Below, piece after piece: positions 23,888 to 32,230 of a stretch of DNA of 43,698 bases (position 1 is its first letter; every line of letters begins with the position of its first letter). This DNA comes from Actinomadura montaniterrae. Lineage in GTDB: Bacteria > Actinomycetota > Actinomycetes > Streptosporangiales > Streptosporangiaceae. The notes under the pieces are model-generated. The model made no database searches. It had not been told where the DNA came from and saw nothing but the letters and a program-made list of their open reading frames with translations. The DNA lies in assembly GCF_008923365.1 (NCBI RefSeq), contig NZ_WBMR01000069.1, forward strand, positions 1 to 43,698, written 5' to 3'. A program made the translations under genes and the position numbers.

Positions 23888-25927
23888 TCAGGTGGCGGTC
23901 TCGGCGGCGGGGCCGCGCTTCAGGACGTCGCCGTCGGCGTCCTGCCCCAGCGACACGCGGGCGAGCCGGGTCAGCACGTCGGACAGCTCCGGATGCTCCT
24001 CCGGAGACCAGCCCTCGACGTGCTTCGCCAGGCCCTCGCGGCGGGCGGCGAACAGCCGCTCGGCGGTCGCCCGGCCGGCCGGGGTGATGGCGAGGACGCC
24101 GCCGGTGCGGTCGACGTACCCCGCGTCGACGAGCCGGTCGACGTACGGGCGGCCCTGCTCGATCGGGACGCCGGCGCGGTCGGCGAGGTCCGTCCCGGCG
24201 ACCGTCTCGTCCTTGGCGATGCGGCACAGCGCCCAGATGCTGCCGGCGGGCATGTCGACGCCGCAGAGGCGGGCGAGCCGGTTGTAGACCTCCGCGGCCT
24301 TCGCGTCCCGCCGCATGAGCTCGCTGAGCGACCGCTCGATCTCGTGCCGGGACGAGCGGACGGTCGGCGCCGCGCCGAAGCCCTCGCCGTAGTCGGGGGT
24401 CTGGGAGGTGGCGCGGAGCGGGACCTCGCGCAGGAACCAGGTGAGGACGAACGCGACCGCCGCGACGGGCACCGCCCACAGGAACACGGTGTCGATGGAC
24501 TGCGCGTAGGCGTGCAGGACGCCCTGCTTCACCGGCCCGGGATACCGGTCGAGCAGCTTCGGGTTGCCCTGCACGGCGGACGGGTTGAAGCCGGGCGGCA
24601 GCAGCCGTCCCTTGGCGAGGTCCTCGACGTGGGAGGCCAGCTCGTTGCTGAAGACGGAGCCGAACACGGCGACGCCGAACGACCCGCCGATCTGCCGGAA
24701 GAACGTGACGCCGGACGTCGCGGACCCGAGGTCCTGGTAGGAGACGGCGTTCTGCACCGCGATGACGAGGACCTGCATCACCAGGCCGAGGCCGAACCCG
24801 AGGAGCGCGAACCGCAGGCTCATCGACAGCGTGGAGGAGTTCTCGTCCAGCCGCGACAGCAGGTACAGGGCGATCGCGATGAGCGGCGTGCCGACCACCG
24901 GATAGATCTTGTACCGGCCGGTCCGGCTGATCAGCTGCCCGGAGCCGATCGACGCGACCAGCATGCCGATCATCATCGGCAGCAGGTGCACGCCGGACAG
25001 CGTGGGCGAGACGCCGTGCACGACCTGCAGGAAGATCGGCAGGAAGGTCAGCGCGCCGAACATCGCGAAGCCGACCACGAAGCTGATCGCCGACGACAGC
25101 GAGAACACCGCGTGCCGCAGCAGGTGCGGCGGCATGATCGGCTCGGCGGCGCGCCGCTCGACCAGCAGCCACACCGCGATCAGCGCCACCGACACGACGG
25201 CGAGCGTGACGATCGGGGCGGACAGCCAGTCGTAGCGGGTGCCGCCCCAGGTCGTCATCAGCACCAGCCCGACGGACCAGCCGACGATCAGCAGCGTGCC
25301 GAGGTAGTCGATGCGGTGCCGCTCCCGCTCCCCCGAGGCGTGCAGGACGGCGGCGATGACCGCCAGCGCGACGACGCCGATCGGGAGGTTGATGTAGAAC
25401 ACCCAGCGCCACGACAGGTTGTCGACGAACCAGCCGCCGAGCAGCGGCCCGCACACGCTGGCGATGCCGAAGACGGCGCCGAACATCCCCTGGTAGCGGC
25501 CGCGGTCGCGGGGCGGGACGACGTCCCCGACGATCGCGACGACGAGGACCATCAGCCCGCCGCCGCCGAGCCCCTGCAGCGCCCGGAAGAAGATCAGCTC
25601 GTTCATGTCCTGGGCGATGCCGCACAGCGCCGACCCGGCCAGGAAGATGACGATCGAGCCCTGGAACAGCCGCTTGCGGCCGTACTGGTCGCCGAGCTTG
25701 CCCCACAGCGGCGTCGACGCGGTGGACGCCAGCAGGTACGCGGTGACGACCCAGGACAGGTGGTTGAGGCCGCCGAGGTCGCTGACGATGGTCGGCAGCG
25801 CCGTGGAGACGATCGTCTGGTCCAGCGCGGCGAGCAGCATCGCCAGCATCAGCGCGCCGAGGATGACGTAGAGGTCCCTGCCCTTGGGCATGGTCTGCTC
25901 GCCGCGCGCCACCGTGTCAGCGGTCAT
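23888..25927 (-). CDS. DHA2-type MFS drug exporter fused to a MarR-like domain
   Basis: 679 residues. Residues 1 to about 520 are a 14-helix EmrB/QacA-type transporter: LDQTIVSTALP in helix 1, GKLGDQYGRKR in loop 2-3 and RALQGLGGGGL. Residues about 525-660 are soluble and resemble a MarR winged helix: an ALCRIAKDETVAGTDLADRA helix-turn-helix, YVDRLVDAGYVDR and a wing, ending LAITPAGRATAERL. The fusion could sense substrate or tie transport to regulation. The start is ATG after GGGGGGA. Confidence 0.93.
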   Translation of the reverse strand: MTADTVARGEQTMPKGRDLYVILGALMLAMLLAALDQTIVSTALPTIVSDLGGLNHLSWVVTAYLLASTASTPLWGKLGDQYGRKRLFQGSIVIFLAGSALCGIAQDMNELIFFRALQGLGGGGLMVLVVAIVGDVVPPRDRGRYQGMFGAVFGIASVCGPLLGGWFVDNLSWRWVFYINLPIGVVALAVIAAVLHASGERERHRIDYLGTLLIVGWSVGLVLMTTWGGTRYDWLSAPIVTLAVVSVALIAVWLLVERRAAEPIMPPHLLRHAVFSLSSAISFVVGFAMFGALTFLPIFLQVVHGVSPTLSGVHLLPMMIGMLVASIGSGQLISRTGRYKIYPVVGTPLIAIALYLLSRLDENSSTLSMSLRFALLGFGLGLVMQVLVIAVQNAVSYQDLGSATSGVTFFRQIGGSFGVAVFGSVFSNELASHVEDLAKGRLLPPGFNPSAVQGNPKLLDRYPGPVKQGVLHAYAQSIDTVFLWAVPVAAVAFVLTWFLREVPLRATSQTPDYGEGFGAAPTVRSSRHEIERSLSELMRRDAKAAEVYNRLARLCGVDMPAGSIWALCRIAKDETVAGTDLADRAGVPIEQGRPYVDRLVDAGYVDRTGGVLAITPAGRATAERLFAARREGLAKHVEGWSPEEHPELSDVLTRLARVSLGQDADGDVLKRGPAAETAT

Positions 25928-26047
25928 ACCGCCGTCCCCCCTCGCCAGCCGGACGAGGGAGGTCTACCCACAGAGATCACCGCAAATCGGAGCGCGGCGG
26001 CGCCGGATCCGGGCCCCGGCGCGGAGGCCGGGACCCGTCCGGGGACG

Positions 26048-26446
26048 TCAGCGCATGATGTCGCGGGCGACCTTGGCGGCGCCCAGGGCGGCGGAACCGC
26101 CCGCGATCGCGGTGGCCCCGGCCGTCACCCACAGCGGGAGGCCGCGGCGGGTGCGCAGCCCGCTGACGGTGTCGAGGGAGTCGACGAGCAGCCCCGCGCG
26201 GGCCCACAGCTTGCGCCCGGGCCCGTCGCTCAGCAGGTAGCCGGCGCCGAGCGCGATCTCGCGGGCGGCGAACATCCGGGCGACGTAGTCGCGTCCCGGG
26301 TCGGTACCGCCCGCCGACGTCATCAGCTTCACGGTCAGCTTCGGCGCGGCGAACGCCGCGAGGCCGAGAGCGACCCGCGCCCGCGCCACGTTGGTCATCA
26401 GGTCGTCCAGCCGGTCCCGGCCGTCTACTTCCTTCGCATCTGCCAC
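26048..26446 (-). CDS. Small membrane-associated protein, unknown function
   Basis: 132 residues with two to three hydrophobic stretches (ARVALGLAAFAAPKLTV, AAREIALGAGYLL, LWVTAGATAIAGGSAALGA). It resembles small actinobacterial integral-membrane proteins of unknown function. The start is GTG. GATAAT lies 9 nt upstream with no Shine-Dalgarno, so a leaderless transcript is likely. A possible iron box lies about 40 nt upstream. Confidence 0.75.
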   Translation of the reverse strand: MADAKEVDGRDRLDDLMTNVARARVALGLAAFAAPKLTVKLMTSAGGTDPGRDYVARMFAAREIALGAGYLLSDGPGRKLWARAGLLVDSLDTVSGLRTRRGLPLWVTAGATAIAGGSAALGAAKVARDIMR

Positions 26447-26485
26447 ATCCGCGAGATTATCGGGCGGCTCGCGCGGCTCCTACTC

Positions 26486-26504
26486 CGAGGTAACCCTTGC
26501 CTTA
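26486..26504. promoter_or_regulatory. Possible IdeR/DtxR iron box
   Basis: The 19-mer here matches the IdeR/DtxR consensus TWAGGTWAGSCTWACCTWA at 15 of 19 positions and keeps a near-palindrome AGGTAA / TTGCCT. It lies between the divergent starts of two small membrane proteins. IdeR itself is encoded 5 kb away. Confidence 0.4.
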
Positions 26505-26553
26505 CGCGTCTATCGTTCTAGATGGCGGCACTCCCCCCGGATTGAAGGTGACC

Positions 26554-26718
26554 ATGGACGAGGGCCTCCTCAGCCTCGCGGTCGTCGCGCTGCTCGCCGC
26601 GTTCTGCGTGCGCTGGGTCGCGGTGAAGCTCCGCATGCCGATGCCCACCCGCGCCGCGGTGATCATCGTGTTCGTGCTGGTGGTGGGGGCGCTGTACGGC
26701 GAGCACCTGAGAGGCTGA
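26554..26718 (+). CDS. Short two-helix membrane protein
   Basis: 54 residues: helix 1 LLSLAVVALLAAFCVRWVAV, a short basic loop, and helix 2 AAVIIVFVLVVGALYG. No family was recognised. GAAGG is 6 nt before the ATG; an earlier in-frame ATG at 26497 would translate across the possible iron box and is disfavoured. A GC-rich 14-bp palindrome lies directly after the stop. Confidence 0.7.
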   Translation: MDEGLLSLAVVALLAAFCVRWVAVKLRMPMPTRAAVIIVFVLVVGALYGEHLRG

Positions 26719-26849
26719 CGCCGCCGGCGGCGAATTTCCCCGGCCCCGGATCCGAACTTCCCGCCCGCACCGGGAGTCATAACTGGCGAAACCGGCTTCA
26801 CGCCTGTCCCCGTGCCCGAGGAGCCGGTCCGAGCCGAGGGAGACCACCC

Positions 26850-27668
26850 GTGCCGCATCCGGCGACCGCGGTCCAGGAGACCGCCGGCGGCATCGCCCCG
26901 CACCTGCGGCGCCTGCTGGAGTTCGTCGAACCCGACCGCGACGACGTGTGCCTGGACGTGGCGCGCGGCCGCGGGCCGATGCCCGCCGCGCTGCGCCCCC
27001 GGGTCCGGTACATGACCGCGGTGGACGCGACGCCGGCGCCGGAGGAACCGGGACGGGGCGGCCGGATGTCGACGGTCGAGTTCGGGACGGGCCCGGTGCG
27101 CATCACCGGCCCGGCCGGCGACGGGGACCGGCCGCCCGCGATGGCGACCCGCGAGGACCCGCGCCCGCAGCCCACCGGCCCGGCGGTGCAGGCCGACGCC
27201 ACCGCACTGCCCTACAGGGACAACGCGTTCTCGCTGGTCACGGCCCGGTTCTCGCTGTACACGCTGGGCGAGCCGGACCGGGTGCTGCGCGAGCTGCTGC
27301 GGGTCTGCCGGCCCGGCGGGCGGCTGATCATCGCCGATCTCGTCCGCGGCAACCTCGCCGGCCCGGAGCGGGACCGGATCGAGCGGCTGCGCGACCCGGA
27401 CCACCCCGGCACCCCGTCCATCGCCCGGCTCACCGAGATGATCACGTCGGCGGGGGCGACGATCCGCCGGCTCGACGTGTTCACCGTCGAGCGGCCGGTG
27501 GAGCCGTGGCTCGCGGGCGCGCGCGACGACGCGTCCGCCGACCGGATCCGCGAGGCGCTCACCGACGAGGTCGACGGCGGCCCCAAGACCGGCGCGAAGC
27601 CCCGCGTGATCGGCGGCGAGCTCTGGTTCACCCAGTCCTGGGCCCACGTGGCGGCTGTGCCTATTTGA
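26850..27668 (+). CDS. Methyltransferase-like protein with degraded SAM motif
   Basis: 272 residues. The C-terminal part fits a class I methyltransferase (DATALPYRDNAFSLVTARFS, LRVCRPGGRLIIADL as in UbiE/Methyltransf_11). The glycine loop is altered to LDVARGRGPMP, and an insert of about 60 Pro/Gly/Arg-rich residues replaces the acidic loop. SAM binding is therefore doubtful. The start is GTG with GAGGGAG 8 nt upstream. No frameshift is visible, so it may be a real, diverged gene. Confidence 0.8.
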   Translation: MPHPATAVQETAGGIAPHLRRLLEFVEPDRDDVCLDVARGRGPMPAALRPRVRYMTAVDATPAPEEPGRGGRMSTVEFGTGPVRITGPAGDGDRPPAMATREDPRPQPTGPAVQADATALPYRDNAFSLVTARFSLYTLGEPDRVLRELLRVCRPGGRLIIADLVRGNLAGPERDRIERLRDPDHPGTPSIARLTEMITSAGATIRRLDVFTVERPVEPWLAGARDDASADRIREALTDEVDGGPKTGAKPRVIGGELWFTQSWAHVAAVPI

Positions 27669-27698
27669 CCGCCCTCGGCGGTCGGGCGTTGGACGCCC
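27667..27698 (+). terminator. Paired hairpins at the stop of the methyltransferase-like gene
   Basis: GACCGCC-CTC-GGCGGTC (27667-27683) overlaps the TGA stop, and GGGCGT-TGG-ACGCCC (27684-27698) follows directly. The opposing alcohol dehydrogenase gene ends 160 nt further on. Confidence 0.6.
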
Positions 27699-27704
27699 TC
27701 CCTT

Positions 27705-27812
27705 CAACGGGCGCTCGTGCGATCGCTGCATCGCTCCGACTCGCCTTGGGGGCTCGCTGCGCGATCGGATTCTCGCCAGCTCGAATCCGGCTTCGCTCGC
27801 GATCGCGACGGT
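27705..27812 (-). repeat. Dispersed structured repeat, copy A
   Basis: About 107 bp that matches 43592-43698 in inverted orientation with roughly 90% identity. It contains GCGATCGC-type palindromes and a central 7-bp stem, CGGATTC/GAATCCG. The stem sequence differs in copy B but pairing is kept. It lies between two convergent genes. Confidence 0.8.
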
Positions 27813-27858
27813 CCAGGTCGTTGCGTGGCCGGGGCGTCGGTTGAGGTGGTCGTAACAG

Positions 27859-28854
27859 TTACGGGACGAGGACGGCAGCTCCGGTGAAGCGGTCGGCGGC
27901 TAAATCCGCCAGGGCGCGGTCGGCTTCGTCCAGCGGGTAGGGGTGGGTGGTGACGGCGACGTCGAGGCGGGCCGCGAGGCGCAGGAACTCCTCGCCGTCC
28001 GCGCGGGTGTTGGCGGTCACCGACCGGACCTGCCGCTCCTGGAACAGGTGCCGCTGGTAGTCCAGGGACGGGATGTCGCTCAGGTGGATGCCGGCGATGG
28101 CGAGGGTGCCGCCGCGGTCGAGGCGTTCGAGCGCTGCCGGGACGAGCCCGCCGGCGGGCGCGAAGACGATCGCGGAGTCGAGCGGGTCGGGCGAGGCGTC
28201 GAACGAGTCGCCCGCCCACGAGGCGCCGAGCGAGCGGGCCAGCTCGCGGGCCGCGGGGCTGCGGGTGAACACGTGCACGTCGGCGCCCTCGGCGATCGCG
28301 ATCTGTGCGGCGAGGTGCGCGGAGCCGCCGAACCCCCAGATCCCGAGCCGCCCGCCCGGCGGGAGGTCGGCGCGGCGCAGGGCGCGGTAGCCGATGATGC
28401 CCGCGCACAGCAGCGGCGCGGCGCGGACGTCGTCGAGCTCGGGCGGCAGCGCGTAGGTGTAGGCGTCGACGGCGAGGGCGTACTCGGCGTAGCCGCCGTG
28501 CGCGTCCCAGCCCGTGTACACCGAGTACGGGCAAAGGTTCTCGGCGCCCCGGCGGCAGAACCGGCACGCCCCGCACGTCCCGCGCAGCCACGCGACGCCG
28601 ACCCGGTCGCCGGCGGCGTGCAGCGTGCCCGCGCCCGCCTCGGCGACCTCCCCGACGATCTCGTGGCCGGGCGTCACGCCGGGCAGGTGGACGGGCAGGT
28701 CGCCCTCCGCGACGTGCAGGTCCGTCCGGCAGACGCCGCAGGCCAGCACGCGCACCAGCAGCTCACCCGGGCCCGGCGACGGGACGTCCCGGTCGGCGCG
28801 GCGCAGCGGCCCCGAGGCGATCGGAGCCGGCGCGTCCACCGCCCACGCCCGCAT
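27859..28854 (-). CDS. Zinc-dependent alcohol dehydrogenase
   Basis: 331 residues of the medium-chain dehydrogenase family. Catalytic zinc ligands lie in CGVCRTDLHV and GHE, and the structural zinc Cys in CGACRFCRRGAENLC. The nucleotide fold has GFGGSAHLAAQIA. The ATG shares one base with the stop of the SpoIIE-type phosphatase gene (TGATG), so the two are coupled although their roles look unrelated. It acts on alcohols or aldehydes with NAD(P); substrate unknown. Confidence 0.95.
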   Translation of the reverse strand: MRAWAVDAPAPIASGPLRRADRDVPSPGPGELLVRVLACGVCRTDLHVAEGDLPVHLPGVTPGHEIVGEVAEAGAGTLHAAGDRVGVAWLRGTCGACRFCRRGAENLCPYSVYTGWDAHGGYAEYALAVDAYTYALPPELDDVRAAPLLCAGIIGYRALRRADLPPGGRLGIWGFGGSAHLAAQIAIAEGADVHVFTRSPAARELARSLGASWAGDSFDASPDPLDSAIVFAPAGGLVPAALERLDRGGTLAIAGIHLSDIPSLDYQRHLFQERQVRSVTANTRADGEEFLRLAARLDVAVTTHPYPLDEADRALADLAADRFTGAAVLVP

Positions 28855-31193
28855 CACGGGGTCAGCGGCAGCTCGAACCAGACGGCCTTGCCGTCGTTCG
28901 TCGGACGGGCGCCCCACCGGGTGGCGAGCTGGTCGACGAGGTAGAGGCCGCGGCCGCCCTCGTCGGTCTCGCCGGCGCTGCGGATCCGCGGCAGCCGCAT
29001 GTCGGAGTCGAACACCTCGACCCAGATCGCGTCGCCGCCGCGCCGCAGCCGGAGCCGGAACTCCTTCGTCGGCGGCTCGCGGCGGCCGAGGTCGGCGCCG
29101 AGGTTCCAGTCGTCCTCGTCGAACCCGCCCGCGTCCATCGCGGGGTCGAGACCCGCCTCGAACGAGCCGCCGACCTGCGCGGTGTTGAACTGGACGGGCG
29201 GCGGCGCGCTCAGCGGCTCGCCGCCGCGCCCGGGCGGCCCCGCGGGCACCGGGACGACCATCTCGCGGCGCGGCTGCGGCGTCGACGTGGCGTGCAGCAC
29301 GACGTTGGTGACGACCTCGGAGACCAGCAGGCAGGCCAGCTCGGCCTGCTCGTCGAGCATCCCCCAGGACGCGAACGCGTCGGCCGCCATCCGGCGCGCC
29401 TCCGACACCATGATCGGCTCGGCGGGGAACGTGCGCTCCTCGACCGCCAGCTCGTCGGCGGCGGTGCGGATCACCACGATCGCCACGTCGTCGTCGATGT
29501 CGCCGGGGACGGCGTCGTACGCGGCGTTCGCGATGGCCTCGACGCCGCCGCGCGCGACCTCCTGCACGGCCGCGCGGACCATCTCGCGGGACTCCTCCCG
29601 CGTGTAGTACTCGCCGTCGTCCTTCGGCCGCCGGTCGATGAGCCCGTCGGTGTACAGCACCAGCGTGGAGCCGGGCTTCAGCTCCGACTGCTCCTCGTTG
29701 AACAGGATCTCGCCGCCCATGCCGGGCGCGCGGACGCCGAGCATGGCGCCCTCGCTCTCGAACTCCAGCTCGCCGACCTCGCCGTCCACGATGAGCAGCG
29801 GCGGGTCGTGGCCGGCGTTGGCGAACTCCAGCACCCGCGACCACGCGTCGTACACGAAGTAGGTACACGACACCAGCGGCGGGCGGACGAGGTCGTCGCT
29901 GTTCCAGCCGGACCGCATCCGCTCGGGCCGGGTCATCGTGCGGACCCACTCGTCGAGCTTGCGGAGGATGTCGGCCGGGGGCTTGTCGTCCTGCGCGAAC
30001 GCGCGCAGCGCGGCGCGCAGCTGCCCCATCACCGCGGCGGCGCGGGCGCCGCGGCCCTCGACGTCGCCGATGACGAGCCCGACGCGCCCGGCCGACAGCG
30101 GGATCACGTCGTACCAGTCGCCGCCGACCTGGGTCTGGATGCCGTGGCCGTGCGCCTCAAGCGGGCGGGCCGGCTCGTACCGCCAGGCGATCTGCAGGCC
30201 GTCCAGCGGCGGCGGGCGGTCACCGGGCAGCAGGTGCTTCTGGAAGGCGAGCGCGGTCTCGCGCTCCTCCTCGAACAGCAGCGCGTTGTCGACGGCGAGC
30301 GCGACGCGGCTGGCGATGGCGCCGAGCAGGTCGCGGTCGAAGCCGTCGTAGTGCGGGTCGGGTCTTTTCGACAGGTTGGACAGCGCCAGGCTCATCACGC
30401 CGAGCAGCTCGCCGCGCACCAGCAGCGGCGCGGAGATCACCGAGGTGATGCCCATCGACTCGCCGAGCCGCAGCGACGACTCGGTCGGCGCGGCGAACCG
30501 GTGCTGGACCATGTCCTCGACGAGGACGGCGTCGCGGCGCGCCATCGCCTTGGCGCTGAAGTGGCCGGGCGGGTAGGAGACGGGCTCGCCGACCTCCGCC
30601 CAGGTGCCGGGCGGCGGCTCCCAGTTGCCGGCGTGCCGGGACACCCGCCGGTAGAGGCGGTCGCCGCTGTACAGGTCGATGAAGCAGTGGTCGGCGAACT
30701 GCGGGACGAGGGTGTCGGCGACCCGCCGCAGCGTCGCCTCCAGCTCGAGGGACCCGGCGAGCCGCTCGCCGATCCGCTCCAGCAGCCCGTACCGCTCCTG
30801 GTCGCGCTGGTTGGAGCGCAGCGCCTCGCGCGCGAAGATGACGACGCCGTCGACCGCGCCGGACGGGTGCCGCAGGGGGACGGCGTGCGCGCGCGTGTAC
30901 ACGGTGGTGCCGTCGGCGCGCAGGTTGCAGAACGTGCCCTCCCAGACGCCGCCCTTGAGGACGTGCCGGGCGAGCTCGGTGGCCTGCTCGTGGTCCTCCT
31001 CGGCGATGCCGAGCGACAGGATGGAGTGCCCGATGATCTCGTCGCCGCCGAACCCGAAGAGCTGGCGCGCGAACGCGTTGCCGTAGATGACGTTGCTGAA
31101 GCGGTCGCAGACGATGACCGCCATCTCCATCTGGTTGAGGACGGTCTCGGGCGGCAGATGCGCCTCGAAGGGCGCTTCCCCCCAACGCTTCAT
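28854..31193 (-). CDS. PAS-GAF-SpoIIE phosphatase with C-terminal HATPase
   Basis: 779 residues: PAS (about 15-130, MAVIVCDRFSNVIYGNAFAR), GAF (about 150-310), SpoIIE-type PP2C phosphatase (about 330-560, QVGGDWYDVI, VIGDVEGRG, LVLYTDGLID) and a HATPase of the anti-sigma kinase type (about 575-779). The ATPase N-box LLVSEVVTNVVLHAT ends at 636. About 75 acidic and Pro-rich residues then interrupt it before GGRGLYLVDQLATRWG. Such proteins control anti-sigma antagonists in stress sigma networks. No partner antagonist is adjacent. The ATG is followed directly by the PAS domain. Confidence 0.95.
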   Translation of the reverse strand: MKRWGEAPFEAHLPPETVLNQMEMAVIVCDRFSNVIYGNAFARQLFGFGGDEIIGHSILSLGIAEEDHEQATELARHVLKGGVWEGTFCNLRADGTTVYTRAHAVPLRHPSGAVDGVVIFAREALRSNQRDQERYGLLERIGERLAGSLELEATLRRVADTLVPQFADHCFIDLYSGDRLYRRVSRHAGNWEPPPGTWAEVGEPVSYPPGHFSAKAMARRDAVLVEDMVQHRFAAPTESSLRLGESMGITSVISAPLLVRGELLGVMSLALSNLSKRPDPHYDGFDRDLLGAIASRVALAVDNALLFEEERETALAFQKHLLPGDRPPPLDGLQIAWRYEPARPLEAHGHGIQTQVGGDWYDVIPLSAGRVGLVIGDVEGRGARAAAVMGQLRAALRAFAQDDKPPADILRKLDEWVRTMTRPERMRSGWNSDDLVRPPLVSCTYFVYDAWSRVLEFANAGHDPPLLIVDGEVGELEFESEGAMLGVRAPGMGGEILFNEEQSELKPGSTLVLYTDGLIDRRPKDDGEYYTREESREMVRAAVQEVARGGVEAIANAAYDAVPGDIDDDVAIVVIRTAADELAVEERTFPAEPIMVSEARRMAADAFASWGMLDEQAELACLLVSEVVTNVVLHATSTPQPRREMVVPVPAGPPGRGGEPLSAPPPVQFNTAQVGGSFEAGLDPAMDAGGFDEDDWNLGADLGRREPPTKEFRLRLRRGGDAIWVEVFDSDMRLPRIRSAGETDEGGRGLYLVDQLATRWGARPTNDGKAVWFELPLTP

Positions 31194-31314
31194 CTCCCCA
31201 TCCCGATCACAGTCGCGGTCCCGCCGGCAGCCGCGCCGCCTCCGCGCGGCCGGTCCGCACCGCCCGCCGTGATGATCACCTGGCGTCGCGGCGCGGTGCT
31301 CGTACGTGTTTGCC

Positions 31315-31333
31315 TCGTCGTATTGAACGACGA
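31315..31333. promoter_or_regulatory. Inverted repeat upstream of the SpoIIE-type gene
   Basis: A perfect TCGTCGT-ATTGA-ACGACGA repeat lies in the 234-nt gap between the phosphatase start and the end of ideR. It could be the ideR terminator or an operator for the phosphatase gene. No other feature was seen in the gap. Confidence 0.4.
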
Positions 31334-31427
31334 ACCCGCCACCGGGATACGCCCGAACGGCGCGATGGTATGGAGATCTTCGGTATAGACCGTCGCGGCG
31401 GGGGCGGGGGGCGGCACGCCGACCGTG

Positions 31428-32129
31428 TCAGCGCCTGCTGACGAAGACGTGCTCGGCGATGTCGCGCGGCAGTTCCGTCGCAGCACCGTCGGCCTCGTCG
31501 TCACAGGTCACCCGCACCCCGTCATCGGTCGCCCGGAGAGTCACCTCTCGTCCCGGTTGTATCCCTATTTGCTTGAGTCTAAGCATCAGGTCGCTGTCCA
31601 TCTGCACCTGCTCGCTGATCCGCCGGACGACGGCGGCGGCGCCGGAGGCGCTCGCGACCGCGGTCATCACCGACAGCGGCGCCGCGGCGGCGTCGTCACC
31701 GTGGCCGCCCAGCTCGTCCAGGCCGGGGATCGGGTTGCCGTGCGGGCAGGTGGTCGGGTTGTCCAGCAGCGCGACCAGCCGCCGCTCGACCTCCTCCGAC
31801 ATCACGTGCTCCCACCGGCACGCCTCGATGTGGACGTCCTCCCAGGGCAGCCCGATGACGTTGACCAGCAGGCACTCGGCGAGCCTGTGCTTGCGCATCA
31901 CGCGGGTGGCCAGGCCGCGGCCGCTGTCGGTCAGCTCGAGGTGCCGATCGCCCTCGACCCGCAGCAGCCCGTCGCGTTCCATCCGCGCGACCGTCTGGCT
32001 CACCGTCGGGCCGCTCTGGGAGAGCCGCTCGGCGATGCGCGCGCGGAGGGGGATGATCCCCTCCTCTTCGAGCTCGAACACCGTCCGGAGATACATCTCC
32101 GTGGTATCGATCAGGCCGTGTGAGGTCAC
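31428..32129 (-). CDS. ideR: Iron-dependent repressor, IdeR/DtxR family
   Basis: 233 residues. The winged helix (LRARIAERLSQSGPTVSQTV) is followed by the metal and dimer domain, with all DtxR ligands present at a shift of two: Met12, Cys104, Glu107, His108 (primary) and His81, Glu85, His100 (ancillary). A C-terminal SH3-like domain follows. It should bind iron boxes when Fe2+ is plentiful and repress uptake genes. The GTG start has GGAGGGAG 6 nt upstream. It diverges from udgX; the 100-nt gap has TAGACT, a possible -10 box for ideR. Confidence 0.96.
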   Translation of the reverse strand: MTSHGLIDTTEMYLRTVFELEEEGIIPLRARIAERLSQSGPTVSQTVARMERDGLLRVEGDRHLELTDSGRGLATRVMRKHRLAECLLVNVIGLPWEDVHIEACRWEHVMSEEVERRLVALLDNPTTCPHGNPIPGLDELGGHGDDAAAAPLSVMTAVASASGAAAVVRRISEQVQMDSDLMLRLKQIGIQPGREVTLRATDDGVRVTCDDEADGAATELPRDIAEHVFVSRR

Positions 32130-32230
32130 AGCTCCCTCCAGTCTTATGGCCTTGAAGTCTACTTGCTATGGGTCCCCCGCCGCCGGGCCCCGCGAATATC
32201 CCGCGGGCAGCGGGTACGGGGAAACGCGAG

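Noticed and set aside
23837..26521. An 894-codon plus-strand frame opposite the MFS-MarR exporter
   Set aside because: Low-complexity Arg/Asp/His sequence mirroring an obvious transporter on the other strand.
27721..27730. GCGATCGC palindromes as cyanobacterial HIP1-type sites
   Set aside because: They occur only inside the dispersed repeat and common GC-rich codons here, not at raised frequency across the window.
31261..31427. SigB-type promoter for the SpoIIE-like gene
   Set aside because: GGGATA- and GTTT-like fragments are present but not with correct spacing and orientation.
31190..31504. A 104-codon minus-strand frame between the phosphatase gene and ideR
   Set aside because: It overlaps the 3' end of ideR in another frame, has no domain and a composition typical of a shadow frame.
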